This document shows positions 25,584 through 36,092 of a stretch of 64,000 bases of DNA, piece after piece. Both the position numbers and the translations under genes were made by a program. Under the pieces are notes generated by a model, which worked only from the letters and a program-made list of their open reading frames with translations, did not search any database and was not told where the DNA came from. The stretch is from assembly GCF_001295795.1 (NCBI RefSeq), contig NZ_LJHY01000016.1:248001-312000 (forward strand), given 5' to 3'. The first letter of the stretch is position 1. The number at the start of each line of letters is the position of its first letter. The stretch is from Novosphingobium sp. AAP83. GTDB lineage: Bacteria > Pseudomonadota > Alphaproteobacteria > Sphingomonadales > Sphingomonadaceae.

Positions 25584-28204
25584 CAGAACTGGGTTCCCAC
25601 GTTGAAAGTGAAGGTTTTAGGATCGTCGCCATCAACCCTTTTCAGGACTCTGGCAAAATCGAGACGGAACGGGCCGAATGGCGAGTTCCAGTTTACGCCG
25701 ATACCGACGGAAACGCGCGGTGATTTGGAATCGCCGACGAATACTTCATTGAAGGTCTGTACAGGAATACCGTTTGACGCACCGTTGGATGCGGTGGGGC
25801 TGGACGTCGGCTGACCGGTCAGAACGTCGGTATAGATGCTTTGCGGGTTGATCTGGTTTGCAGGCAGAGGATTGGTGATGCCCCACAATGCGCCGGCATC
25901 GACGTAGATCGAAGGCCGCAGACCAAGCTCACGCGCGCCCGAACCAAGCGGAATTTCAAGTTCGGCGCGTGACAGATAATAGTATCTGCCACCGATCGCA
26001 TCGTCCTGTTGCTGGTTGCGATCCTGCGTTTCGACGCCGTTGATGATCTGTTTGCGCAGCACACGCGGACCGACACCGCGAATGTCAAAGCCGCGAATCT
26101 GTGGTTCGCCCAGGAAGAAGCGGTCCGTCAGGAGCACATCGTCAACCGTCGGGTCTGCCGAACGGTTGCGCAACGGTTTGATGGCTCCCCCTTCTGCGCG
26201 CAAGGAGAAGATGAACCCGCTTCCGACCGACCAGAAGCGCGAGGCATTGGCCGTGACGCGAGCATAGCGCACCGACCCGCCAAGGCCCGCGAAATCAGCG
26301 CCGAGTACGAACTGGCTGCCGCGTGTTGGCCGCATGCGGTTATCGAGCGAATCATAGACGAGCGATGCGCCAAGGATCGAACTTGTGCGCTTGCCGATGG
26401 CATCGCACAGGAAGCGCCCCGCCAGCAAAAAGCTGCACTGCCCGTTGATGAAGAAAGTATCGCGGTCCAACGTGACGTTATCAATGTTGAACGTGTAGCG
26501 CCCGATCAACGACATGTATTCGGTCAGCGGCACACCAACGCGGGCGGAAATACCGGTTGTTCCCTGCCGATAGGTGGTGTTGCGATTGGCGTTGAACTGG
26601 TTGAAGCTGTTCAAATCGCGGCGGTAAATGTCCACGCCCATCGAAATGTTCTTATCGAACAGATAGGGTTCGGTGAAGCTGACCTGCACCGAGCGCGAGA
26701 AGCGCGAATAATCGACCGAGAGGCCGACGGTTTGGCCTCGTCCACGGAAGTTGTTCTGGCGGATCGAGCCTTGGAAGATGAAGCTTTCGAGGCTGGAGAA
26801 GCCTGCCGAAAGCTGCAATTCGCCGGTAGGGCGTTCTTCGATGTTGGCTTCGAGAATGATGCGATCAGGAGCGCTGCCAGGCTTCTGCTCAATCTCAAAT
26901 TTTTCCTGGAAATAACCCAGGGATTTGATGCGGTTGGACGAGCGTTTGATCTGGAAGGTGTTGAACGCATCACCTTCGGCGATACGGAATTCGCGGCGCA
27001 CGACTTTGTCTTGCGTCAGCGTATTGCCGTTAACGTCCACACGTTCGACATAGACGCGCGGAGCCTCGGCAATGCGGAAGGTGACCGACATCGTCAGGTC
27101 ATCCTTGTTGCGCGAAAAATCAGGGCGGACATCGGCAAAGGCATAGCCAAACGCGCCGGCGGTTTCGGTCAACCCGTCAACCTGGTCTTCGACCATCTTG
27201 GCGTTATACCAATCGCCCGCCTTCATCGGTAAACGCTTGGCCAGCGCATCGCCATCGAAATCGCGCAACTGGCTGTCAATCTTGACGTCGCCAAACTTGT
27301 AGCGGTCACCTTCTTCGACGACGTAAGTGATGATGAAATCGCGCTTGTCTGGCGTGAGTTCGGCCACGGCGGAGACGACGCGGAAATCGGCGTAGCCTTC
27401 GGTCAGGTAGAACTGGCGCATCTTTTGCTGGTCGAAAGCCAAGCGATCCGGATCGTAGCTGGTGCCGGAGGAGAACAGGCGGAAGAAGCGCGCCTGCTTG
27501 GTCACCATTTCGCCGCGCAGCTTGCCATCGCCGAACTTTTCGTTGCCGATGATGTTGATCTGGCGAACCTTGGACTTTGGCCCTTCGCTGATTTCGAACA
27601 CGATATCGACGCGGTTCTGTTCGAGCATCACCATTTTTGGTTCAACCGAAGCGGCAAAGCGGCCTTGGCGCTTGTACAGTTCGATGATGCGGGCAACGTC
27701 GGCGCGGACTTTGGAGCGGGTGAAGATCTGGCGTGCGGCCAGTTTGATTTCGGGCAGGATCTTGTCTTCCTTGAGGCGCTTGTTGCCTTCAAGGATGATG
27801 CGGTTGATCACCGGGTTTTCTTTGACCTGAATAACCACATCGCCGCCGTTGTTGCGCAGCGATACATCGGCGAACAATTCGGTGGCGTAGAGGTCTTTCA
27901 GGGCCTGATCGCCCAGTGCCTGCGTGTAGGTCTGGCCGGGGCGAAGGCGGATATAGGACAGGATCGTATCGGATTCGAGGCGCTGCGAGCCATCAATGGT
28001 GACCGTGCGGATCGTATCGCCGACCGGCGCGGGGGCTGCGGCAGGAGGTGTGGCTGGTGCGGGTGCCGGACTGGCAGGGCGAACCGTTTGTGCAAAGGCT
28101 GTTTGCGGCATCGCGACCAGCGCGCTTGTGGCCAGCAGGGCTGCGCAGAGCGGCGACGCTTTTGCGTGCCGAAGTGCGGCTTGACCTGCGTTACGTGCAA
28201 TCAT
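25583..28204 (-). CDS. bamA: Outer membrane protein assembly factor BamA
   Basis: Central Omp85 subunit of the BAM complex. From the ATG (873 residues) it has a signal peptide (cleavage after AFAQ), an Ala/Pro linker, five POTRA domains (starting near IRTVTIDGSQRLESDTILSY), and a 16-strand barrel ending in Phe (TFNVGTQF). The barrel includes a GlyGly segment similar to the VRGF motif (QIRGFDIRGVGPR). A TTG two codons upstream is possible but unnecessary. It lies between rseP and skp, as in most proteobacteria. Confidence 0.97.
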   Translation of the reverse strand: MIARNAGQAALRHAKASPLCAALLATSALVAMPQTAFAQTVRPASPAPAPATPPAAAPAPVGDTIRTVTIDGSQRLESDTILSYIRLRPGQTYTQALGDQALKDLYATELFADVSLRNNGGDVVIQVKENPVINRIILEGNKRLKEDKILPEIKLAARQIFTRSKVRADVARIIELYKRQGRFAASVEPKMVMLEQNRVDIVFEISEGPKSKVRQINIIGNEKFGDGKLRGEMVTKQARFFRLFSSGTSYDPDRLAFDQQKMRQFYLTEGYADFRVVSAVAELTPDKRDFIITYVVEEGDRYKFGDVKIDSQLRDFDGDALAKRLPMKAGDWYNAKMVEDQVDGLTETAGAFGYAFADVRPDFSRNKDDLTMSVTFRIAEAPRVYVERVDVNGNTLTQDKVVRREFRIAEGDAFNTFQIKRSSNRIKSLGYFQEKFEIEQKPGSAPDRIILEANIEERPTGELQLSAGFSSLESFIFQGSIRQNNFRGRGQTVGLSVDYSRFSRSVQVSFTEPYLFDKNISMGVDIYRRDLNSFNQFNANRNTTYRQGTTGISARVGVPLTEYMSLIGRYTFNIDNVTLDRDTFFINGQCSFLLAGRFLCDAIGKRTSSILGASLVYDSLDNRMRPTRGSQFVLGADFAGLGGSVRYARVTANASRFWSVGSGFIFSLRAEGGAIKPLRNRSADPTVDDVLLTDRFFLGEPQIRGFDIRGVGPRVLRKQIINGVETQDRNQQQDDAIGGRYYYLSRAELEIPLGSGARELGLRPSIYVDAGALWGITNPLPANQINPQSIYTDVLTGQPTSSPTASNGASNGIPVQTFNEVFVGDSKSPRVSVGIGVNWNSPFGPFRLDFARVLKRVDGDDPKTFTFNVGTQF

Positions 28205-28413
28205 CACCAAGCGTCATCCCGTGTGTTGTGGCAACTGAACGCTCAAATCTTGAGGTTCGGCCGCAGCAAGCGATGTTGCCCTCTGCCCCATGCCACAGGG
28301 CCAATCAAGCAAACATTGCCGTGCGTTTCTATTGAAAGATATTCTGTAGAATTGTCCCGCCATCAATCGTTAATAGCAGGACACGCAGGAAAGGGTGTTA
28401 ATCTCCACTTCGG

Positions 28414-29535
28414 TCAGCCTCCAAACACCTTGAGCGAGGCTACATCGTTGAACGTGACGAACACCATCAGCGCCATGACCAATGCGATTCCGGTGCGGAA
28501 GGCCCACTCCTGCCCGCGCGCGCCAACCGGCTTTCTGCGGATGGCTTCGGCCGCGTAGAAAGCGAGGTGGCCCCCGTCGAGAACCGGAATTGGCAGGAGG
28601 TTAATGAACCCCAAGTTAATCGAGATCAGCGCGACGAAACCGATGAAGGCCTGCCAGCCCGAAACGAGCTGTTCGCCCGAATATTTGGCGATTTTTATCG
28701 GGCCGCCAAGTTCCTTGACCTCACGCTTGCCGGTGATGATCTGGCCGATGCCGGTGACCATCATGCCGATGATGCCGCCGGTTTGCTTCACGCCTTCGAC
28801 CAGCGCTGTGCCCGGGCCGACGTTGACCACTTCATAGCTTTTGGGGCCGATGCCGAGGAAGCCGATCTTCTGCGTATTGCCGAAGCGATCGCTTTCCACT
28901 TTGACTGAAGCGGTGGTGGCGATTTCAACCTGGCGGCCTTCGCGCAGGATCACCATTTCCAGCGGATCGCCCGGGAACTGGCCGATTTCAAGCCGCACAT
29001 CGAGGAAGGAGCCCATCGCCTTGCCCCGGATCGAAACGACGCGGTCCCCGTCTTTCAGGCCTGCCCGTTCGGCCACAGAGCCTGCCATTACCTGCCCGAT
29101 GACGGGCGGCACTTCGACTTTGCCATATGCATACGTGAAGCCTGCGAGGATCAGCACGGCAAACAGCAGATTGGTGACCGGGCCTGCCAAAACGATCAAC
29201 GAGCGCTGCCACAGCGGCTTTGCCTGAAACGTGCGATTGCGTTCCTCTGCCGGGAGCGCGAGCCAATCGGCGCTGGGCTGGCTGGCGGGGTTCATGTCAC
29301 CCGCAAACTGGACATAGCCACCCAAGGGGAGCGCGCTGAGCTTCCAGCGGGTGCCGCGCTTGTCGGTCCAGCCGAGCAGTTCCTTGCCAAAGCCGATGGA
29401 GAAGACATTGGCCTTTACCCCGAACCAGCGCCCGACGATGTAGTGGCCGAATTCATGAATGAACACGAGCGGCCCCAGCACCAGCACGAAGGCCAGCAGC
29501 GTAGTTAGGATTCCGGGGCTTTCCAGCATTGGCAT
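28414..29535 (-). CDS. rseP: Site-2 intramembrane zinc protease RseP
   Basis: Inner-membrane metalloprotease that cuts anti-sigma factors and remnant signal peptides. The zinc site HEFGH lies near residues 27-31 in the first membrane helix and the second motif NLLPIPVLDGGHL near the C-terminus. A PDZ domain sits between (VIGQVMAGSVAERAGLKDGD). The 373-residue length suits a one-PDZ form. Its ATG overlaps the dxr stop as TGATG. A 209-bp gap before bamA may hold a separate bamA promoter. Confidence 0.96.
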   Translation of the reverse strand: MPMLESPGILTTLLAFVLVLGPLVFIHEFGHYIVGRWFGVKANVFSIGFGKELLGWTDKRGTRWKLSALPLGGYVQFAGDMNPASQPSADWLALPAEERNRTFQAKPLWQRSLIVLAGPVTNLLFAVLILAGFTYAYGKVEVPPVIGQVMAGSVAERAGLKDGDRVVSIRGKAMGSFLDVRLEIGQFPGDPLEMVILREGRQVEIATTASVKVESDRFGNTQKIGFLGIGPKSYEVVNVGPGTALVEGVKQTGGIIGMMVTGIGQIITGKREVKELGGPIKIAKYSGEQLVSGWQAFIGFVALISINLGFINLLPIPVLDGGHLAFYAAEAIRRKPVGARGQEWAFRTGIALVMALMVFVTFNDVASLKVFGG

Positions 29536-30695
29536 CAGCGCACTGGCTCCATCAATTCACGTGCCCTGATCCGCGCTTCTGCATCGATTGCGATGACATC
29601 TTCGAGACAGGTGGGCGCAGGCGCAAGGCCGAGGGAAAGAACATTTTCAACCGATTGCACGATGCGGGTGAACCCAATCTGACTGTTCAGGAAAGCGGCA
29701 ACGGCGATTTCGTTGGCAGCGTTCATCACGGCAGGCACTGCGCCGCCTTCGATCACGGCAGCGCGGGCAAGGCGCGTGGCGGGAAAGCGGGTTTCATCGG
29801 GCGCGCGGAAGGTGAGTTGGCCGATGGCGGCAAGATCGAGCGGGGCGCAAGGCGTGTCCATCCGTGCAGGCCACGCCAGCGCCGAAGCGATGGGCACGCG
29901 CATATCGGATGGGCCGAGTTGCGCGAGCGTGGAGCCATCGCGGTATTCGACCATCGAATGGACGATCGACTGCGGGTGGACGATAATGCGCAGACGTTCG
30001 ACGCCGACGGGGAACAAGTGATAGGCTTCGATGAATTCGAGGCCCTTGTTCATCATCGTGGCGGAATCGACGCTGATCTTTGCGCCCATCGACCAATTGG
30101 GATGTTTGACCGCTTCGGCAGGGGTGGCTTTTTCGAGCTGTTCCAGCGACCAATCGCGGAACGGGCCACCGCTGGCGGTGAGCGTGATGGCATGGACGTG
30201 GGCGATATCGTTGCCCTGAAGGCACTGGAAGATCGCGTTGTGTTCGGAATCGACCGGCAGCAGGGTTGCACCGTAGCGGGCGACAGCGGCGGTCATCACA
30301 TCGCCTGCGGAAACAAGCGCTTCCTTGTTGGCGAGCGCAATCACGCCGCCTTGCTCAATCGCGGCCATCGTGGGGGCAAGGCCGGCGCAGCCGACGATGG
30401 CGGCCACGGTGACATCCGCTCCGCGCGCGGCGGCTTCGATCTGCGCTGCGGCACCGGCAGCGGCTTCGATGGTGGTTCCGGCCAGCGCCTCACGCAGGGC
30501 GGGCAGCGCAGCTTCATCCGAGACGACCGCGATCTCGGCCTGGAATTCGCGCGCGAGGGCGGCGAGTTCAGCCGCGCTGCTGTGCGCGGTGAGGGCGACG
30601 ACGCGCCATTCATCGCGGTGCCGCCGGATGAGATCGAGGGTAGATGCGCCAATCGATCCGGTAGCGCCAAGGACGGTGATCGAGCGGCTTGTCAT
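29535..30695 (-). CDS. dxr: 1-deoxy-D-xylulose 5-phosphate reductoisomerase
   Basis: Second step of the MEP isoprenoid pathway, NADPH- and metal-dependent. The 386-residue protein begins MTSRSITVLGATGSIGASTL with the NADPH-binding glycine loop. The active-site segments VDSEHNAIFQCL (metal-binding Asp/Glu) and TASGGPFRDW are present, as is NWSMGAKISVDSATMMNKGL. The gap from cdsA is one base and the stop overlaps rseP. It supplies isoprenoid precursors for the nearby UppS. Confidence 0.97.
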   Translation of the reverse strand: MTSRSITVLGATGSIGASTLDLIRRHRDEWRVVALTAHSSAAELAALAREFQAEIAVVSDEAALPALREALAGTTIEAAAGAAAQIEAAARGADVTVAAIVGCAGLAPTMAAIEQGGVIALANKEALVSAGDVMTAAVARYGATLLPVDSEHNAIFQCLQGNDIAHVHAITLTASGGPFRDWSLEQLEKATPAEAVKHPNWSMGAKISVDSATMMNKGLEFIEAYHLFPVGVERLRIIVHPQSIVHSMVEYRDGSTLAQLGPSDMRVPIASALAWPARMDTPCAPLDLAAIGQLTFRAPDETRFPATRLARAAVIEGGAVPAVMNAANEIAVAAFLNSQIGFTRIVQSVENVLSLGLAPAPTCLEDVIAIDAEARIRARELMEPVR

Positions 30696-30696
30696 A

Positions 30697-31429
30697 TCAG
30701 GCACCCACCTGCGATGCGGCCCATGCGGTTCCGGCGATGATGGCGACCGGCAACAGGCCATCGACGCGATCAAACAAGCCGCCGTGGCCGGGGATCAGGC
30801 GCGAGGAATCCTTCACCCCTGCCCGCCGCTTGAGCCATGATTCATAGAAATCGCCCGCTTGGGCAAAGACCGCGAGAGTTGCGCCGACGAGCGCGGCAAC
30901 GCCGACGTTGGCGACTTCCAGTGCCGAGGCAATGCTGGGGCCGGTCGGGCCAATGGCGGAGAGCAGATATCCAGCACCAAGGACGACAAGCGCGGCCCAA
31001 ATGCCCGCCGCTGCCATCCCGCCCGCAAGGCCCGACCATGTTTTGGAGGGGCTGATAGCGGGCGCGATCTTTGGCCCGCCCAGCGAGCGTCCCGTAAAAT
31101 AAGCGCCGGTATCAGTGCAGATGACAAGGCCAAGCACGACCAGCACCAGCGGTTCAGGCATGACCACCAGCGCCAGCCCTGCCCAGCCGATATAGATTGC
31201 GCCGCCAATCACCATCGGCACAAGCGCGGCGGGCGTGGTGGCGATCTTGCTGGCGAGCATCACGTATTCGACGAAGACCCCGAACGCGACAGCGGCGATT
31301 AACAGATCGAACGCCATGCCACCGAACCAGAACGCGGTTCCGGCAATCGCCAGCATGACCACCGCAGAGGCGACACGCACTTTAAGGTCGGACTTTTGCG
31401 GCTCGGCCATAGGCGGCACAAAGGCAGGT

Positions 31430-31440
<11 letters not shown>
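30697..31440 (-). CDS. cdsA: Phosphatidate cytidylyltransferase
   Basis: Makes CDP-diacylglycerol from phosphatidate and CTP. The protein has about seven membrane helices and the family signature near the C-terminus, [20 protein letters not shown], with the CDP-binding Asp residues; [12 protein letters not shown] is also typical. I chose the GTG that overlaps the uppS 3-prime end and follows CGAAAGGCGG, giving 247 residues. An ATG ten codons later lacks a ribosome-binding site but is possible. The product feeds PssA, encoded about 5 kb away. Confidence 0.94.
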
Positions 31441-32145
<705 letters not shown>

Positions 32146-32149
<4 letters not shown>

Positions 32150-32703
32150 TTGCCGAGGATTTCCTTTTCCTTGGCCGCAGCCGCTTCATCGGCCTGCTTG
32201 ATAATTTCGTCGGTCAGCTTTTGCAGGTCAGTCTCGGCGCGCTTACGCTCATCTTCCGAGATTTCCTTTTTGTTTTCATCGGTTTTCAGCGCGTCCATGC
32301 CATCGCGGCGGACATTGCGGATCGCGATGCGCGCGTTTTCGGCATATTTGCTGGCAAGCTTGGCCAGTTCCTTGCGGCGTTCCTCGGTGAGGTCCGGAAT
32401 CGGCAGGCGCAAAGTGTTGCCATCGTTAATCGGGTTGAGGCCGAGACCTGCCGAGCGGATAGCTTTTTCCACCGGGCCAATGGACGACTTGTCCCAGACC
32501 TGCACGGTCAACATGCGCGGTTCGGGCGCCGAGATTGTGGCGACTTGCGTGATCGGCATATGCTGACCGTAAACATCGACCATGATCGGTTCGAGCAATG
32601 CCGTGTTGGCGCGGCCGGTGCGCAAGCCCACAAGATCATGCTTCAATGATTCGACAGCGCCCTTCATGCGGCGTTCGAGATCGGGCTTGTCAAATTTGGC
32701 CAT
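32146..32703 (-). CDS. frr: Ribosome recycling factor
   Basis: Splits post-termination ribosomes together with EF-G. A 185-residue three-helix-bundle protein with [15 protein letters not shown], the beta-rich domain [18 protein letters not shown] and [19 protein letters not shown]. Full length. It follows pyrH by 3 bp and overlaps uppS. Confidence 0.98.
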
Positions 32704-32706
32704 AGT

Positions 32707-33429
32707 TCAGGCTCCTTTCTGGACGACCGTCTGCGTGCCTCCACCCGCCAGCACCCGGGCCAGATTGCCCCGCTCACGAATGGAAAAGACGACGATCGGA
32801 ATGCTGTTGTCACGGCACAGCGCAACCGCGCTGGCATCCATGACTTGAAGATTTTGTGCGAGAACCGTGTCGTAATCCACGATATCAAAACGCTTTGCGG
32901 ACGCGTCTTTCTTGGGGTCAGCGCTGTAGACGCCGTCCACACTGGTGCCTTTGAACAGGGCATCGCACTTCATTTCGGCGGCACGCAACGCAGCGCCGGA
33001 ATCTGTGGTGAAATAAGGTGCGCCAACGCCGGCGGCAAAGATCACGATGCGGCCCTTTTCAAGGTGCCGTTCGGCGCGGCGGCGGATCACCGGTTCGCAC
33101 ACCTGATCCATCTGCACGGCAGACTGGACGCGGGTGGCAACGCCCAATTGCTCAAGCGCGTTTTGCATCGCCAGCGCGTTCATCACGGTGGCGAGCATGC
33201 CCATGTAATCGGCCTGCGCGCGGTCCATGCCCTTGGCAGCGCCTGCCATGCCGCGAAAAATATTGCCGCCACCGATGACGAGGCAGATTTGCAAGCCGCT
33301 ATCGCGGGCGTCCTTCACCTCTTGGGCAAGGCGCGCGACATAATCGGTATCGATCCCGAACTGCTGTTCTCCCATCAGCACCTCGCCCGAAAGCTTTAGC
33401 AGGATGCGCTTTAACGGGGGCAGACTCAT
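32707..33429 (-). CDS. pyrH: Uridylate kinase
   Basis: UMP kinase of pyrimidine nucleotide synthesis, hexameric and allosterically controlled. The 240-residue protein starts [15 protein letters not shown], with [10 protein letters not shown], the [20 protein letters not shown] block and the VYSADPKKD loop. Gene order tsf-pyrH-frr is standard for bacteria. Confidence 0.98.
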   Translation of the reverse strand: MSLPPLKRILLKLSGEVLMGEQQFGIDTDYVARLAQEVKDARDSGLQICLVIGGGNIFRGMAGAAKGMDRAQADYMGMLATVMNALAMQNALEQLGVATRVQSAVQMDQVCEPVIRRRAERHLEKGRIVIFAAGVGAPYFTTDSGAALRAAEMKCDALFKGTSVDGVYSADPKKDASAKRFDIVDYDTVLAQNLQVMDASAVALCRDNSIPIVVFSIRERGNLARVLAGGGTQTVVQKGA

Positions 33430-33488
33430 GGGAGGATCATACTCGAAATGGTGTTGTACGGCGGCTCTTATACCCCTGTCGGGGGCCG

Positions 33489-33580
33489 TGCCAAGAGCAT
33501 GTGCACGGTTTCAGACACAACAATCCCCGCACTGGCGGGCCACCACGGTTGGCAGCCCACCGATGCGGGGATCGTTAGAC
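33489..33580 (-). terminator. Possible hairpin region between tsf and pyrH
   Basis: In this 158-bp gap the outer arms ATCCCCGCA and TGCGGGGAT can pair around an inner GGCGGGCC/GGCAGCCC region. No T-run follows on the minus strand, so partial termination or RNA processing is more likely than full termination. Confidence 0.35.
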
Positions 33581-33587
33581 GTCAGAC

Positions 33588-34514
33588 TTACTTGATACCG
33601 GCGGCAGCAGCCACTTCGGCAGCGAAGTCGGATTCTTCCTTTTCGATGCCTTCACCAAGCTGGAAGCGGACATAGTCCACCAGCGTGATCTTGGTGCCAG
33701 CTTCCTTGCCGGCTGCATCGACGACCTGTTGAATGGTCGACTTGTTGTCCATCACGAAAATCTGCGAAAGGAGAGCGTTTTCCTTGGCATATTTGGCAAC
33801 GGCACCGTCAACCATCTTGGCCTGGACTTCGGCAGGCTTGCCGCTTTCGGCAGCCTTTTCCGCTGCGATCTTGCGTTCACGCGAGATCAGTTCAGCGTCG
33901 AGGTCATCGGTGGTCAGCGCCTGCGGGAAGGCAGCGGCGATGTGCATCGCGATCTGCTTGCCCAGCGCCGTCAGCACATCGGCAGCGGCTTCCGATTCCA
34001 GCGCGACGAGCACGCCGATCTTGCCGAGGTTCGGGGCAGCGGCGTTGTGCATATAAGGCACAACGACGCCGTTGGTGACAGCAACCTGCTTGATGCGGCG
34101 CAGCTGCTGGTTTTCGCCGATGGTGGCGACGTTGTTGGTCAGCGTGTCCGAAACAGTGCCGCCATCGGGATAGGCAGCAGCCTTGAGCGCTTCGACTTCA
34201 GTGACGCCGGTGTTCAGGGCGACTTCGGTAGCCTTGCGCACGAAATCCTGGAACTGGTCGTTCTTGGCGACGAAATCGGTTTCGGAGTTGACTTCAACAG
34301 CCACACCCTTGGTGCCCGAAACGGCAACGCCCACCAGACCTTCGGCCGCAGTACGGCTCGACTTCTTGGCGGCGGCCGCAAGACCCTTTGAGCGCAACGC
34401 GTCAACCGCGGCTTCGATATCGCCTGCGGCTTCTTCGAGAGCCTTTTTGCAATCCATCATGCCGGCGCCAGTACGCTCGCGCAGGTTCTTCACGTCAGCG
34501 GCGGTATAAGCCAT
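33588..34514 (-). CDS. tsf: Elongation factor Ts
   Basis: Nucleotide exchange factor for EF-Tu. The 308-residue protein begins with the UBA-like domain [20 protein letters not shown], then the core [18 protein letters not shown] and the C-terminal module [15 protein letters not shown] sequence ([18 protein letters not shown]). It is downstream of rpsB, separated by 121 bp that hold hairpins. Confidence 0.98.
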   Translation of the reverse strand: MAYTAADVKNLRERTGAGMMDCKKALEEAAGDIEAAVDALRSKGLAAAAKKSSRTAAEGLVGVAVSGTKGVAVEVNSETDFVAKNDQFQDFVRKATEVALNTGVTEVEALKAAAYPDGGTVSDTLTNNVATIGENQQLRRIKQVAVTNGVVVPYMHNAAAPNLGKIGVLVALESEAAADVLTALGKQIAMHIAAAFPQALTTDDLDAELISRERKIAAEKAAESGKPAEVQAKMVDGAVAKYAKENALLSQIFVMDNKSTIQQVVDAAGKEAGTKITLVDYVRFQLGEGIEKEESDFAAEVAAAAGIK

Positions 34515-34591
34515 CGCGTTGATCCTTTATTCTTGAAAACGGGGAAGGCCGCAGCAAGTGCCGCGGCCCGTAAATCACATCCGGGACAATT

Positions 34592-34624
34592 GCGTGACGG
34601 TGCCAAACTTCAACACCGTCACGC
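34592..34624 (-). promoter_or_regulatory. Perfect 11-bp inverted repeat between rpsB and tsf
   Basis: GCGTGACGGTG and CACCGTCACGC are separated by 11 bp and lie 11 bp beyond the rpsB stop. There is no T-run, so it may be an attenuator or an mRNA-stabilising hairpin that sets the rpsB/tsf ratio. Confidence 0.55.
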
Positions 34625-34635
34625 ATGTTTCCGGA

Positions 34636-35397
34636 TCAGGCTTCGACGCCAGCTTCTTCTTCGGCAAGCGGTTCAGCCAAGGCGCCGATATCAGCACCCG
34701 AAGCGATTGTTGCTTCGCGGCCACCGCGCGTTGCAGCAGCAGCCACAGCTTCGCAGTACAGACGCAGAGCGCGGCTTGCATCGTCGTTGGCCGGGATCGG
34801 GAACGCAATGCCTTCCGGCGACACGTTCGAATCGAGGATGGCAACGACAGGAATGCCCAGAACGTTGGCTTCCTTGATCGCCAGCTCTTCCTTGTTCGCG
34901 TCGATCACGAACATCACGTCGGGAATGCCGCCCATATCGCGGATGCCGCCGAGCGACAGTTCGAACTTATCGCGTTCACGCGTGAGCTGGAGGACTTCCT
35001 TCTTGGTGAGACCGGTGGTGTCACCCGAAAGCTGTTCTTCCAGCGCCTTAAAACGCTTGATCGAACCCGAGATCGTCTTCCAGTTGGTGAGCATGCCGCC
35101 CAACCAGCGATGGTTGACAAAGTGCTGGCCCGAGGCGCGGGCAGCCTGTGCGATAGGCTCTTGCGCCTGACGCTTGGTGCCGACGAACAGAACCTTCCCA
35201 CCGTTCTGCACGGTTGCTGCGATGAATTCGAGCGCGCGGGCCATCAGCGGAACCGACTGCGACAGATCGAGGATGTGGATGCCGTTGCGTGCGCCGAAGA
35301 TGTACGGCTTCATGCGCGGATTCCAGCGGTGGGTCTGGTGACCGAAGTGTGCGCCAGCTTCAATGAGCTGCTGCATCGTGACGACGGGTGCCGCCAT
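34636..35397 (-). CDS. rpsB: Ribosomal protein S2
   Basis: Small-subunit protein needed for S1 docking. From [20 protein letters not shown] (253 residues) it contains the family blocks [32 protein letters not shown] and [14 protein letters not shown]. The longer open frame upstream lacks homology. It has a short acidic tail ([12 protein letters not shown]). It heads the rpsB-tsf pair. Confidence 0.98.
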   Translation of the reverse strand: MAAPVVTMQQLIEAGAHFGHQTHRWNPRMKPYIFGARNGIHILDLSQSVPLMARALEFIAATVQNGGKVLFVGTKRQAQEPIAQAARASGQHFVNHRWLGGMLTNWKTISGSIKRFKALEEQLSGDTTGLTKKEVLQLTRERDKFELSLGGIRDMGGIPDVMFVIDANKEELAIKEANVLGIPVVAILDSNVSPEGIAFPIPANDDASRALRLYCEAVAAAATRGGREATIASGADIGALAEPLAEEEAGVEA

Positions 35398-35813
35398 AAG
35401 AAAATTCCTTTCCGGTTGTGCCTCCGGGAAGCTGGAACCGCTGCGGAGATCCCGCTTGCAGCACCGGTGAAGTTGCTTCCCGTGTGGATTGTCGCCCTCG
35501 TCCACGAACACAACGTCCGCAAAAACCCTTCGACGGGGCGGCGCTTAAACCGGGATTACGGAAAAATCCAGCACGGAATCACGCAAATCGCACCGGTTTC
35601 GATCAGTTCGAGAGTGCTGCGGGCGCATCACGCGCACGGCCCGGCTCATTTACCGCTTGACGGAACGGAACAAAAAGGGAACATTGCCCCCATAGCCGAA
35701 TCAATCCTCGGTCACACAGGAACAATAACGCAATCCACAGGTTTTCCACAGACCTTTCCCAATTGTTATCGGAAACAGGTCAGACGGAAAGAAAAGCTAA
35801 GGAAACCGCGCAT
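35398..35813. other. Leader/intergenic region upstream of rpsB
   Basis: About 416 bp. The part next to rpsB should be its 5-prime leader and promoter; S2 often represses its own message through such leaders, but I cannot define a conserved motif here. The far end holds CAATCCACAGGTTTTCCACA, loosely like DnaA boxes. No gene seen. Confidence 0.5.
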
Positions 35814-36092
35814 ATGCTCGCTCTGGTCGCAACATTCGTCTTCGCCGCCGCCGCAACTTTTGCGGTTGCCGTTGTTTTTGTGACAATGTCGGGCCGGCTT
35901 AGCCAGATCGCGACTCTGCTGGCCGATCACCGTTCTTTGCAGCGTGACCGCGAATTTCTGGTTACCGTGACCACGATCGAGCGCCCTGCCCTGCGCACCG
36001 GTAGTGAGCAGCAGATCCGCCGGACCGCGCGCCGCGCGCTCAAGCGGGCAGATTCGGCTCGGTGCGCGCACTCGCTGCGCGCTGCCGCTTGA
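35814..36092 (+). CDS. Small membrane-anchored hypothetical protein (92 residues)
   Basis: The ATG follows CTAAGGAAACC, a good ribosome-binding site. One N-terminal helix (LALVATFVFAAAATFAVAVV) is followed by a polar, basic tail. Its 3-prime end overlaps the end of the convergent pssA gene by 53 bp. No family recognised; the strong start signal and the clean membrane anchor support a real gene. Confidence 0.6.
   Translation: MLALVATFVFAAAATFAVAVVFVTMSGRLSQIATLLADHRSLQRDREFLVTVTTIERPALRTGSEQQIRRTARRALKRADSARCAHSLRAAA

Noticed and set aside
26009..28558. Long plus-strand frames over bamA
   Set aside because: Antisense to bamA; no motif and no ribosome-binding sites at sensible starts.
35730..35760. 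Replication origin with DnaA boxes
   Set aside because: Only two imperfect TCCACA matches and no AT-rich unwinding region or neighbouring origin genes.
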